From: JALOAR01 sp041649615
GTDB lineage: Bacteria; Patescibacteriota; Minisyncoccia; UBA6257; Colwellbacteraceae
Assembly (NCBI GenBank): GCA_041649615.1
Contig: JBAZMT010000004.1
Location: 1-64,000 of the forward strand
Direction: 5' to 3'
Length of the DNA stretch: 64,000 nucleotides
The position numbers and the translations under genes are program-made. Below are positions 23,654 through 32,153 of this stretch, one piece after another. Under the pieces are notes generated by a model. That model was not told where the DNA came from. It did not search any database and worked only from the letters and a program-made list of their open reading frames with translations. Numbering within the stretch: position 1 is the first letter of the stretch; every line of letters begins with the position of its first letter.

Positions 23654-24172
23654 CTAAAACCGATAAAGAAACAATTTAGATGCTTTATCAAATGGTTTTA
23701 TAGTCTTATCGGGTATGCGATTGGGAAGAGGAGAAGAGTAAAAGACAGCTCTAGACCCCGGTTTTAATTCTTTTTCAAATTTTGTTTCTAGTCTAGATAG
23801 AGATTTTGGAGTCAAAAAACAAAAAACAACATCGGCGATAGAGAGATTATATTTATGAAGATCTCTCCAAAGAGCAGATGAATTCTTTCCAAACAAAAAA
23901 CAGTTTATCTTTGACATCAACAAATGATGAGGAGAAATCTCGAGTCCGATTGCATGTGCACTAAATTCACGATCGGCAATTATCAGGGTTCTACCGTTGC
24001 CGCAGCCGAGATCCAAAAAATTTTCTTCCTTTTGAAGATCAGCTAATTTAAAAGCTTCTCTTATTATTTCTTTAGAGGACGCGAGGTAGGGAGAAGTCGT
24101 TATGGCCGCATAAACGGTTATAGTTGTCGTAAATGACAATAAAATGGCTATTAATATCCATAAGAAAATCAT
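23654..24172 (-). CDS. Membrane-anchored SAM-dependent methyltransferase-like protein
   Basis: 172 residues. One N-terminal membrane helix (about 2-23), then a class I methyltransferase-like fold with motif I FLDLGCGNGRTL (about 57-68), an acidic residue after strand 2 (GLEIS) and strand 4 at ADVVFCFLTP (about 123). The substrate is unknown; the small size and anchor suggest a membrane or lipid-linked substrate (guess). The gene lies between two direct copies of the gyrA 3' end and looks more A/T rich than its neighbours, which fits recent arrival. Confidence 0.8.
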   Translation of the reverse strand: MIFLWILIAILLSFTTTITVYAAITTSPYLASSKEIIREAFKLADLQKEENFLDLGCGNGRTLIIADREFSAHAIGLEISPHHLLMSKINCFLFGKNSSALWRDLHKYNLSIADVVFCFLTPKSLSRLETKFEKELKPGSRAVFYSSPLPNRIPDKTIKPFDKASKLFLYRF

Positions 24173-24277
24173 GTATTTACGTTAGCTTTTCGTGCCGTAT
24201 TTGACAATATGATCAACCTATATCACTGTTATTATGGAAGTATTAATAAGCCAAATAGAGACTGAGGAGGTGATACT

Positions 24278-24463
24278 ATGCCCATATCTGATAAGGAAAG
24301 AGAGGCCTATAGAAAAGGCGAAGATGAGGCAAACTTTATAAGAGATAATCCGATTTCGTATCTCCTTACCGGAGGAATACATAGTCGGCCGGATGAGCCA
24401 AATCTAGCCGCTGCCTTTGACAAAGGTTTCGCAAGAGAACAACTCGATAAGGACAAGAAGTAA
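24278..24463 (+). CDS. Small charged hypothetical protein
   Basis: 61 residues, hydrophilic and charged, without cysteines or membrane segments. The ATG at 24278 follows a strong AGGAGG (24265-24270) with 7 bases spacing, and a perfect terminator follows the stop, so it is probably a real gene. It lies inside the segment flanked by the gyrA 3' repeats, divergent from the methyltransferase gene. No family recognised. Confidence 0.6.
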   Translation: MPISDKEREAYRKGEDEANFIRDNPISYLLTGGIHSRPDEPNLAAAFDKGFAREQLDKDKK

Positions 24464-24485
24464 TGGATATGTCTGCACTTTTTGG

Positions 24486-24516
24486 AAAAACTCCGATGTT
24501 AAACATCGGAGTTTTT
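24486..24516. terminator. Perfect hairpin terminator between the small gene and gyrA
   Basis: AAAAACTCCGATGTT is repeated exactly inverted after one central A; T-runs are present on both strands. It can end the small plus-strand gene and the leftward gyrA transcript. Confidence 0.88.
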
Positions 24517-24539
24517 TAATTCATTGCGACAAATATTCA

Positions 24540-26978
24540 CTACAGACAAATAACGCCCGCTATTTTATCTCCTTGATTCAAGTCAATAAGGCGAACGCCT
24601 TGCGCCGCGCGGGAAGTTTTTCTTACGGAATCAATGGTGGTTTTCAAGATTTGTCCTTTGACCGATATGGCCACCAGTTCTTTTTCCTGCGCTAGAACCC
24701 TTGAAGCGGCAAGTTCCCCCGTTTTCGGGGTAACGACGGCCGTGATTATTCCTTTTCCGCCCCGGGTTTGCGTTTTGTATTCCTTAAGCGGAGTTTGTTT
24801 GGCAAATCCCTTTTCCAAAACGTTCAAGAACATGGCGTTTCCGGATTGTCCCCCCGAAATGACGTCGAAAGAAGAAACCGTGTCTCCCGATCTAAGGGAA
24901 ATTCCTTTTACGCCCGCGGTTGCGCGAGACATCGGGCGGACGCCCGATTCCTTGAATCGAATGGCAAGTCCTTTTCTCGTGCCAATAATGACGTCGTCTT
25001 TTCCCGAAGAAAGCCGGACAGAAACAAGCCTATCCCCTTTCTTCAAATTAATGGCGATAATGCCGCTTTTTCTTACGGAACCGAATTCTTCAAGAGAAGT
25101 TTTTTTAACAATGCCTGATTCGGTCGCCATAATAAGGTATCCTCTACTCTCATTTTTTTTGAGGGAAGGATAAGAAACGATGGCCGAGATGGTTTCTTCG
25201 GCGGGAATTTCAAGAAAATTGTGAATGGTTCGTCCTTTGGAAACGCGGGAAGCGGCGGGTATGTCGTAAACTTTCGTTTGAAAAACTTTTCCGCTGCCGG
25301 TAAAGAAAAGAATGTTGTCGTGCGTGTTCGCAGCGATGAAGTGCGTTAACACGTCTTCTTCGCCAACGTCCGATCCGATGACTCCTTTGCCTCCCCTGTG
25401 CTGGCTTTTAATACTCGTGGCAGGAAGACGCTTGATGTAACCGCCGAGGGAGAGCGTGATCATACATTCTTCCGCGGGAACCAAATCCTCTTCGCTGAAT
25501 TCTTTTAGCCCGCCCGCAATCACGCGCGTTCGTCTCTCATCACCGAATTTTTCCCTAACCTCGGCAAATTCGCGTTTTATAAGCGCGAGCATTTCGCGTT
25601 CGCTTTTAAGCAAGGCTTCCAGGTCTTTGATCAGTTTCTTTTTTTCGGAAAGTTCGTCCGTGATTTTTCCTTTTTCAAGAGTGGAAAGAGTGTAAAGCTT
25701 CATTTCGGCGATCGCTTCCGCCTGGGGTTCGGTGAAGCCGAAATTTTTCGTAAGGTTCGCTTTAACGTCCGCTTTGTCGTTTGATTTCTTGACGGTGGCG
25801 ACAACCTTATCAATGATATCAATCGCTTTCGCGAGTCCTTCCAAGATGTGCGCTCTTTCGCGCGCTTTTGTGAGATCGTATTCCGCTCTTCTCCGGACGA
25901 CTTCTCTACGATGTTCAATGTGAGCTGAAAGCACGTCCTTCACGGACATCAAGGACGGCTTCAATCCTTTGCCGAGCGCGATCATGTTCAAATGAAAATC
26001 TTTTTGGAGATCGGTTTGCTTGTATAACTGGTTTAAAATCTTTTGGGGAACGGCGTCGTTTTTCAAGTCAATCACGATGCGGATGTTTTTATCCGATTCG
26101 TCTTTTATGTCTTTAATCCCTTCAATCTTTTTTTCCTGAACGAGTTCGGCGAATTTAATAATGAGCTCCGCCTTGTTTACCTGATAAGGAATTTCGGTAA
26201 TGACAATGCTCTTGTCTTCAATCTCCGCGACTCCGCGCATGGTTATTTTTCCTTTTCCCGAAGAATACGCTTCGGCAATTCCGCGCTTGTCATAAATCAC
26301 GCCGCCAGTCGGAAAATCGGGGCCTTTGATGTAATCCATCAATTCGGTCGAAGAGGCGTCCGGATTGTCTATAAGATAAGTTGAAGCGGAAAGTATTTCA
26401 TCCAAATTATGCGGCGGGATATTCGTGGCCATACCAACGGCGATACCCACCGTTCCGTTTAACAAAAGATTCGGGATTTTTGCCGGAAGAACCATAGGCT
26501 CGTTGTGCGTGCCGTCAAAATTCGGCATAAAATCAACGGTTTTTCGGTCAATGTCCAAGAGAAGCTCTTCGGCCACTTTGGACATTTTGGCTTCCGTGTA
26601 GCGGTAAGCGGCGGCGCTGTCTCCGTCAATGGAACCGAAATTCCCCTGTCCGATGACAAGCGGATAGCGAACGGAAAAATCTTGAGCCAAACGGACCATC
26701 GCTTCGTAAACCGAAGAATCGCCGTGAGGATGATATTTACCGAGTACTTCGCCGACTACGGTCGCCGATTTTCTGGTTTTGGCGCCGGAGGTAAGGCCGG
26801 ACTCCCACATAGCCCATAAGATTCTCCGTTGAACCGGTTTTAATCCGTCGCGGACGTCCGGCAGAGCGCGATCAACGATGACGGACATCGCGTAATCAAG
26901 AAAAGATTCGCGGAGTTCTTCCGTTATTTCCCGAGGATTAATTTTGCCGCTTGGAACGGTTACGTTTTTTTCTTCCAT
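24540..26978 (-). CDS. gyrA: DNA gyrase subunit A
   Basis: 812 residues. The breakage-reunion domain has the active-site Tyr in AAYRYTEAKMSK (about residue 122). The C-terminal beta-pinwheel carries the GyrA box QHRGGKG (about 523) and a second box-like QTRGGKG in the last blade (about 737). It cuts and rejoins DNA while GyrB supplies ATP hydrolysis; gyrB is not in the window. Its last 26 bases are duplicated at 23615-23640. The start lies 6 bases after the preceding gene's stop in the same direction. Confidence 0.97.
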   Translation of the reverse strand: MEEKNVTVPSGKINPREITEELRESFLDYAMSVIVDRALPDVRDGLKPVQRRILWAMWESGLTSGAKTRKSATVVGEVLGKYHPHGDSSVYEAMVRLAQDFSVRYPLVIGQGNFGSIDGDSAAAYRYTEAKMSKVAEELLLDIDRKTVDFMPNFDGTHNEPMVLPAKIPNLLLNGTVGIAVGMATNIPPHNLDEILSASTYLIDNPDASSTELMDYIKGPDFPTGGVIYDKRGIAEAYSSGKGKITMRGVAEIEDKSIVITEIPYQVNKAELIIKFAELVQEKKIEGIKDIKDESDKNIRIVIDLKNDAVPQKILNQLYKQTDLQKDFHLNMIALGKGLKPSLMSVKDVLSAHIEHRREVVRRRAEYDLTKARERAHILEGLAKAIDIIDKVVATVKKSNDKADVKANLTKNFGFTEPQAEAIAEMKLYTLSTLEKGKITDELSEKKKLIKDLEALLKSEREMLALIKREFAEVREKFGDERRTRVIAGGLKEFSEEDLVPAEECMITLSLGGYIKRLPATSIKSQHRGGKGVIGSDVGEEDVLTHFIAANTHDNILFFTGSGKVFQTKVYDIPAASRVSKGRTIHNFLEIPAEETISAIVSYPSLKKNESRGYLIMATESGIVKKTSLEEFGSVRKSGIIAINLKKGDRLVSVRLSSGKDDVIIGTRKGLAIRFKESGVRPMSRATAGVKGISLRSGDTVSSFDVISGGQSGNAMFLNVLEKGFAKQTPLKEYKTQTRGGKGIITAVVTPKTGELAASRVLAQEKELVAISVKGQILKTTIDSVRKTSRAAQGVRLIDLNQGDKIAGVICL
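24541..24566. repeat. 26-bp direct repeat at the 3' end of gyrA
   Basis: These bases include the stop and last codons of gyrA (ending AGVICL) and are repeated exactly at 23615-23640, 926 bases away in the same orientation. Confidence 0.92.
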
Positions 26979-26983
26979 GTTGT

Positions 26984-27580
26984 TTATGACTTTAATACCA
27001 CGAGACGAAATCCTTCTTCCGCTTCAAGGTCTTTTTTCTTGATAGTCAGTTTTTCAGTGGACTCCGGTTTTTGGCCGGTTTCATTCATTACCACTTTAGG
27101 GTCTCCCCATCCGGGGATGGCAACCGCGGGATCAATTGACTTGATGAGTTTTCCCGAGATGGGTTTACCCGGAACAAAAAGAATGTCTATGTCTCCCAAA
27201 TCATCAAGGGCGTCTTCGCTTAATTCTTCCGATACGTCTCCCAAGAGCGCGATAGAAAGACCATCGGCTTCTATTCTATAAGCCGTTTTGAGAACGTTTT
27301 CCCGTGAATCTTCAGTCGGGATCGCAACCCCTTTTATCTTTACGCCCGACGTTTCATACTCGCCGGGAACGGATATTTCGGTGTCGGATAAACCATTAAT
27401 ATCCAAAGGAAGTTCGGTTTTAGTCTTTATAATGAGGTCGCCTTTGAGCCGTCCGCCCGCGGGGCTCGTGGAAGGATCTACCACAATATCGGCGCCTGAC
27501 GCTTGGATTTTATAACACCCGCCGCCGTACCAGTTGATTATCACGCCTCGTAATTTAGCAGAAAAAGCCTTGATTTTCAA
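26984..27580 (-). CDS. Degenerate metallo-beta-lactamase-fold protein
   Basis: 198 residues resembling the UPF0173/Lactamase_B_3 group: INWYGGGCYKIQ, VVDPSTSP, VPGEYETSGVKI and SIALLGDVSEE follow the strand order of that fold. The HxHxDH metal motif is absent; KTKTEL stands where it should be, so hydrolase activity is doubtful. The true start may be a GTG about 11 codons in (VIINWYGGG). It is 6 bases upstream of gyrA in the same direction and divergent from the S1-domain gene. Confidence 0.7.
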   Translation of the reverse strand: MKIKAFSAKLRGVIINWYGGGCYKIQASGADIVVDPSTSPAGGRLKGDLIIKTKTELPLDINGLSDTEISVPGEYETSGVKIKGVAIPTEDSRENVLKTAYRIEADGLSIALLGDVSEELSEDALDDLGDIDILFVPGKPISGKLIKSIDPAVAIPGWGDPKVVMNETGQKPESTEKLTIKKKDLEAEEGFRLVVLKS

Positions 27581-27599
27581 TAAAGTATAGGGTTATCAT
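27570..27599 (+). promoter_or_regulatory. Probable promoter of the S1-domain gene and ftsH
   Basis: TTGATT (27570-27575), 18-base spacer and TATCAT (27594-27599), ending 17 bases before the ATG at 27617. Confidence 0.5.
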
Positions 27600-27616
27600 C
27601 TGATGCATAAAACAAC

Positions 27617-28684
27617 ATGGATAGTTTAGCTCAACTCATAAAAACCCGTCCCGATTTGGCTCCCATATTAAAGAAGGGAGAGATAGTGGAAGCGAAGCTC
27701 GTTTTGAAAACTCCGAAGAAGGCCTTTTTTGAAATAGCGAGAATTGGCACCGCAGTCGTTTACGGGAGAGAATTCTTAAACGGCCGCGAAGTGATAAAGG
27801 GCTTAAACGCGGGCGAAGCGGTAAACGCCAAAGTGGTGGATCCGGAAAACAAGGAAGGCTTGATTGAACTTTCTCTTACCGAAGCGGATAAACAAAAAGC
27901 CTGGGGGCTCGTCAAGGAGATACAGGAAAAAGACGAGCCCGTGAAAGTAAAAGTGTTCGGCGCGAATTCCGGAGGGCTTTTAGTGGAACTTTTTGAACTA
28001 AAAGGATTTTTACCCGTTTCCCAGCTTTCCGTGGAACATTATCCGCGAGTAACCGAACAAACGAGAGAAAAAATAATTGAAGAGCTTAATAAACTTGTGG
28101 GGCAGGAGCTAGAAGTAAAAATCATCGGATTAAATCCCCGAACGAACAAGCTCATTGTTTCCGAAAAAGAAGTATTGAGCCAGAACGTTAAAGACTTAAT
28201 AAATCAGTACAAGTCCGGAGACGTGGTAACCGGCATCATTTCGGGACTCGCTAATTTCGGCGCATTTATCCGATTCGCGGATAATCCCGAAATTGAAGGA
28301 TTGATCCACATATCCGAACTCGGACATAAGCTTATAGAATCGCCTAAGGAAATCGTAAGCGTGGGCGATATGATCAAAGCGCAAGTGATTGAGGTCAAAG
28401 ACAACAAGATTTCGCTTTCGCTTAAAGCCTTGCAACCCGATCCGTGGAAAGACATTGAAAAGAAATATAAAGTCGGCGATACGGTTAAGGGCACCGTTTA
28501 CAAGTTCAATCCGTTCGGAGCTTTTGTTAAACTTACGGAGGACATAGTCGGTCTCATACATATTTCTGAATTCGGAAGTCCCGAAGAAATGAAAGCAAGA
28601 CTCGTGTTGAATTCCCAGGAGGACTTCCGCATTGAAGCGATAAAGCCGGAAGAGAAAAGAATAATTCTGAAACTTCCGAGTTAA
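27617..28684 (+). CDS. rpsA: S1-domain RNA-binding protein (ribosomal protein S1-like)
   Basis: 355 residues with four S1-type OB domains (about 18-85, 100-180, 195-265 and 280-352). The third is the most typical (GDVVTGIISGLANFGAFI then GLIHISELG), and the fourth has GDTVKGTVYKFNPFGAFVKL. This is the short four-domain form of S1. It probably helps mRNA binding to the 30S subunit, notable in an organism that may use leaderless and SD-led messages. The next gene, ftsH, starts 11 bases downstream with its own strong ribosome site. Confidence 0.88.
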   Translation: MDSLAQLIKTRPDLAPILKKGEIVEAKLVLKTPKKAFFEIARIGTAVVYGREFLNGREVIKGLNAGEAVNAKVVDPENKEGLIELSLTEADKQKAWGLVKEIQEKDEPVKVKVFGANSGGLLVELFELKGFLPVSQLSVEHYPRVTEQTREKIIEELNKLVGQELEVKIIGLNPRTNKLIVSEKEVLSQNVKDLINQYKSGDVVTGIISGLANFGAFIRFADNPEIEGLIHISELGHKLIESPKEIVSVGDMIKAQVIEVKDNKISLSLKALQPDPWKDIEKKYKVGDTVKGTVYKFNPFGAFVKLTEDIVGLIHISEFGSPEEMKARLVLNSQEDFRIEAIKPEEKRIILKLPS

Positions 28685-28695
28685 AAGGAGGAGAA

Positions 28696-30528
28696 ATGTT
28701 AAAACTTTTTAAAAAATTCGCGTGGGTAGCGATCGCGCTTTTGGCGGTTGCCGTTCTTTTTGCGTCTCTCGTATCGGAGAAGCAGTCTCAAGTTTCCGGT
28801 TTAAACGACATTGCGGTGAAGATCACGGCGGGAGAAGTCAAGAGACTTGAGCTTACCGATAACGTTTTAACGGCCGAATTGCAGGACGGAACGTGGATTT
28901 CCGCAACCAAAGAATCAACGGCCGGCGTTACGGAAATTTTGAAAGATTACGGCGTTTCGGCGGAAGAATTGAGAAACGTTCCTTTTGAAGTCAAAAACAG
29001 TTCGGCGAAAAGCGTATTCTGGGGAATCATCGTTCCGACCGCGTTACCGATAATCGCGCTCGCTTTGCTTTTCTTTTTGTTCCTTCGCAAAGCGACCGCC
29101 GGAGCAAATCAGGCTCTTTCTTTCGGCAAATCAAACATCAGGCTCTTTACTAATCTTAGAGAGAAGATTTCTTTTAAAGACGTAGCGGGATTAAAGGAGG
29201 CGAAACAGGAATTGGAAGAAGTCGTGGATTTTTTGAAGAATCCGAAAAAATATCAGGAATTGGGCGCGAAAATCCCAAGAGGAGTACTTCTCATGGGACC
29301 TCCGGGAACGGGAAAAACCTTGCTCGCGCGGGCGGTCGCGGGCGAAGCGGGAGTGCCTTTTTTCCATATTTCCGCTTCAGAATTCGTGGAAATGTTCGTG
29401 GGAGTCGGCGCTTCGCGCACGAGAGACGCTTTTAAAACGGCTAAGGCGGCCGCTCCGGCGATTTTATTCATAGATGAAATAGACGCGGTGGGACGTGAAC
29501 GCGGCGCGGGACTCGGCGGAGGACACGATGAGAGAGAACAAACCCTTAACCAAATCCTCGTTGAGATGGATGGTTTCGATCGAGACGAAAAAGTGATAGT
29601 GCTTGCCGCCACGAACAGACCGGACGTTTTGGATCCCGCGCTTTTGAGGCCGGGGAGATTCGACCGCCGCGTGATTCTTGATTTGCCGGACATCGGAGAA
29701 CGGGAAGAGATTTTAAAAATTCACTCCAAGAACAAACCGATGGCGAAAGATTCCGACTTGAGGAAAGTGGCCGTAAGGACTCCCGGATTTTCGGGAGCGG
29801 ATTTGGAAAATCTCATAAACGAAGCGGCGATACTTTCCGCGCAAAAGAATTTGAAAGAGATTCCCCAAGAGACAATGTATGACTCCATAGAAAAAGTCTT
29901 GCTCGGGCCCGCAAGAAAGAGCCGAATAATTTCCGACAAAGAAAAAAAGATGACGGCCGTTCATGAAGCGGGACATGCCGTTGTGGCCGCGGCAATCCCC
30001 GATTCCGATCCGATACAAAAAGTTTCCATCGTAAGCCGAGGAAGAGCGGGCGGATATACGATGAAACTTCCGCTTGAAGAAATCCGACTGAAAACCAAAC
30101 GTCAATTCATCGCGGACATTGCGATGCTTGTTGCGGGCCATGCTTCCGAAAAAGAATTCTTCAAAGACGTTTCAACTGGAGCTTCGGATGATTTAAAGAG
30201 AGCTTCGGAAATTGCGCGCGCGCTTGTTACCCGTTACGGAATGAGCGATAAGTTGGGGCCTATGACATTCGGCGACACGGAAGAAACAATTTTCTTGGGA
30301 CGAGAAATCACGACCGAAAGAAATTATTCAAACAGCACGGCCGAAGAGATTGACAAGGAAGTCAGAAAATTTATTGATACGGCTTATGACGCGGCTCTCG
30401 CGGCGATCAGAAAATACAAGCACGCTTTGGAAAAGGTGGCAGATGAGCTTGTTAAAAAAGAGGTTCTGGAGCAAGACGAATTTTATGCGATCGTTAGTGA
30501 ATACGGTTTGAAACAAGCCACGATTTAG
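28696..30528 (+). CDS. ftsH: ATP-dependent zinc metalloprotease FtsH
   Basis: 610 residues. Two N-terminal membrane segments (about 7-27 and 108-130) flank a small external domain of about 80 residues. The AAA domain has Walker A GPPGTGKT (about 201), Walker B ILFIDEIDAVG and the second region of homology NRPDVLDPALLRPGRFD. The protease domain has HEAGH (about 423) and the third zinc ligand in GASDDLKRA. It removes damaged membrane proteins. The ribosome site AGGAGG lies 6 bases before the ATG. Confidence 0.97.
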   Translation: MLKLFKKFAWVAIALLAVAVLFASLVSEKQSQVSGLNDIAVKITAGEVKRLELTDNVLTAELQDGTWISATKESTAGVTEILKDYGVSAEELRNVPFEVKNSSAKSVFWGIIVPTALPIIALALLFFLFLRKATAGANQALSFGKSNIRLFTNLREKISFKDVAGLKEAKQELEEVVDFLKNPKKYQELGAKIPRGVLLMGPPGTGKTLLARAVAGEAGVPFFHISASEFVEMFVGVGASRTRDAFKTAKAAAPAILFIDEIDAVGRERGAGLGGGHDEREQTLNQILVEMDGFDRDEKVIVLAATNRPDVLDPALLRPGRFDRRVILDLPDIGEREEILKIHSKNKPMAKDSDLRKVAVRTPGFSGADLENLINEAAILSAQKNLKEIPQETMYDSIEKVLLGPARKSRIISDKEKKMTAVHEAGHAVVAAAIPDSDPIQKVSIVSRGRAGGYTMKLPLEEIRLKTKRQFIADIAMLVAGHASEKEFFKDVSTGASDDLKRASEIARALVTRYGMSDKLGPMTFGDTEETIFLGREITTERNYSNSTAEEIDKEVRKFIDTAYDAALAAIRKYKHALEKVADELVKKEVLEQDEFYAIVSEYGLKQATI

Positions 30529-30587
30529 GGCATAATGCGGGGAACTCGCCTACGCTCAAAACGTTAAAAGCTTCGGCGAAGCGAAGC

Positions 30588-30662
30588 GCGCCTGTAGCTC
30601 AGTCTGGTTAGAGCATGGAGCTTATACCTCCAGGGTCCTTGGTTCGAATCCAAGCAGGCGCA
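30588..30662 (+). tRNA. tRNA-Ile (anticodon UAU)
   Basis: Acceptor GCGCCTG/CAGGCGC, D arm GCTC/GAGC, anticodon stem TGGAG/CTCCA with loop CTTATAC reading UAU, and T arm CTTGG/CCAAG with loop TTCGAAT. Discriminator A, and CCA is encoded at 30663-30665. It reads AUA directly rather than through a lysidine-modified CAU tRNA. Confidence 0.93.
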
Positions 30663-30670
30663 CCAAAAAA

Positions 30671-30701
30671 ATTCAAAACGCAAGACTCAAAACTCAAAAC
30701 T
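30671..30701. repeat. Intergenic CTCAAAA-type repeat between two tRNA genes
   Basis: ATTCAAAACGCAAGACTCAA followed by AACTCAAAAC matches the stretches at 10980-11031 and 18636-18671 in style. Confidence 0.6.
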
Positions 30702-30771
30702 AAAGTTACTCCCTTCGGAAGATTTTATAGTTTGAATTTGTTTTTTGTTCTGTTTATGATTCCCTCAATCA

Positions 30772-30844
30772 GGACGGTTAGCTCAGTTGGTAGAGCGTCT
30801 CGTTTACACCGAGAAGGTCACAGGTCCGAGTCCTGTACCGTCCA
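30772..30844 (+). tRNA. tRNA-Val (anticodon UAC)
   Basis: Acceptor GGACGGT/ACCGTCC, D arm GCTC/GAGC, anticodon stem TCTCG/CGAGA with loop TTTACAC reading UAC, and T stem ACAGG/CCTGT. The T loop is TCCGAGT, so position 55 is C instead of the near-universal T. Discriminator A; no encoded CCA. Confidence 0.92.
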
Positions 30845-30849
30845 CAATC

Positions 30850-31551
30850 TTATTTCGTCGTTTGCAGTATTTTCTTTCTCTCCCCTTCCGGAAATCTTTC
30901 AATCGCGTAACGAAGGGTCGTGCGAGGCATTTTTTCTCCGTTCTCTTTTATAAATTCCAAAAGACGCGTTTTATTTTTCTTACCGCATTCGCGTAAAACC
31001 CAGCCGACAGCTTTGTGCATTAAATCCTCTTTGTCTTTAAGTAGAATTTCCGCGATAGCGAAAGCATCGTTCAAATCGCCTTTACGTACAAAGGCGAAAG
31101 TAGAAATTATGGACATACGGCGTTCCCACAAAATCTTTGATTTTGCCAGTCGGTAAAGAGGCGTTCTCTTTTTATTAGAAAGCCAATCCCCCACTATTTT
31201 GTGCGCGGATAAGTCAACCAAATCCCAGTTATTGATTCGTGCCGTGTGGCGTAAATAAAAGCGGTATATTCCTTCTTTCTCTTTTTGCACTCCTCGTTCG
31301 TATTTCGCAACGAGCATTCCAACGGCCACCGAACGAGCTTCGTGAAACGGGTCGGCTAAAAGTTTTTCAATGCCTCTAAGATCCGTTTCTTTAAAATGTT
31401 TTTTAACAACTTCTTTCAGTACCGGAGTTTTAATTCCCAAAAATTTATCTCCTTCTCCATATTCCCCTTTTCCCGTTTTAAAAAACCACGCCAGATTATT
31501 TGCGCGTTTTTTGTCGGCTAAAGAAAACAATTCTCTTTTTATTGTTTCCAA
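30850..31551 (-). CDS. AlkD-like DNA alkylation repair protein
   Basis: 233 residues, all-helical HEAT-like repeat protein. GEGDKFLGIKTPVLKEVVKK (about 33-52), INNWDLVDLSAHKIVG (about 107-122), RRMSIISTFAFVRKG (about 145) and HKAVGWVLRECGKK (about 181) match the AlkD family, DNA glycosylases that remove bulky or cationic alkylated bases without base flipping. The conserved Trp and Asp in NNWDLVD are present. The start appears to be a TTG at 31551, overlapping the preceding gene by 13 bases. Confidence 0.85.
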   Translation of the reverse strand: METIKRELFSLADKKRANNLAWFFKTGKGEYGEGDKFLGIKTPVLKEVVKKHFKETDLRGIEKLLADPFHEARSVAVGMLVAKYERGVQKEKEGIYRFYLRHTARINNWDLVDLSAHKIVGDWLSNKKRTPLYRLAKSKILWERRMSIISTFAFVRKGDLNDAFAIAEILLKDKEDLMHKAVGWVLRECGKKNKTRLLEFIKENGEKMPRTTLRYAIERFPEGERKKILQTTK

Positions 31552-32153
31552 GTCGTTTTATTCAGTTTCCAGAGATTACCCTCAAAAATCATTTCCACGT
31601 CCGCTTTTTTTCCGTCATCAAGCGTAATTTCAATATCGGCTTTTTTATCGGACTCGGATAATAATTCCACGTTTTTTATTTCGCCTCTCGGCATAGTAGC
31701 CATGATTATAGCCACCATACTTTCTTCGGTTATGAATCCTCCCGTTCCTTTAATAACATCTCTCATCTGATTATATTTCTGAATTGAACTATCGCGATTT
31801 TCTTCGCTTTGATAGAGCTCGGTAAAGAGAATCAAGTCGTCTATGTTTTTTATTTTTAAAATTTCTCCTCTGATAATTCGGTAAGTTTCAACCGGGCCAA
31901 GTCCCGATATATTGACGTCTTGAACAGAAATTATTTTTGGCGTTTCCTCCGGAATACTATTTTCTTCTTCGTTCATCCCGGAATTATTTTCCTCTGGGAG
32001 GTTTGTTTCGCTATTATTTTCGGCGGTTAATTTACTAAGGTTCGGGATCCGGTTTAAAAGCAGTGAAGCAACCATAAAAATAAGAGCCGCGCCCAATATT
32101 GCGAGGTGCCAGATTTTTATCGGCTTCTTTTCTTTTTTAACTATGTCATCCAT
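31539..32153 (-). CDS. Membrane-anchored hypothetical protein
   Basis: 204 residues: lysine-rich N-terminus, one membrane helix (about 14-34), an Asn/Glu-rich low-complexity spacer (about 42-70) and an outer domain of about 130 residues with alternating helices and strands (ends in GNLWKLNKTTWKQ). The layout of a small lipoprotein-like or NTF2-like outer domain is suggested by the closing strand pattern, but I cannot name the family. It overlaps the RNHCP gene by 8 bases and the AlkD-like gene by 13, so all three are in one operon. Confidence 0.7.
   Translation of the reverse strand: MDDIVKKEKKPIKIWHLAILGAALIFMVASLLLNRIPNLSKLTAENNSETNLPEENNSGMNEEENSIPEETPKIISVQDVNISGLGPVETYRIIRGEILKIKNIDDLILFTELYQSEENRDSSIQKYNQMRDVIKGTGGFITEESMVAIIMATMPRGEIKNVELLSESDKKADIEITLDDGKKADVEMIFEGNLWKLNKTTWKQ

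Noticed and set aside
18785..24566. A prophage or integrative element spanning the recombinase gene and the gyrA repeat
   Set aside because: Between them lie tRNA-Leu, orphans and the pilin-like cluster with no phage, relaxase or replication genes; only the 0.9-kb segment next to gyrA has flanking repeats.
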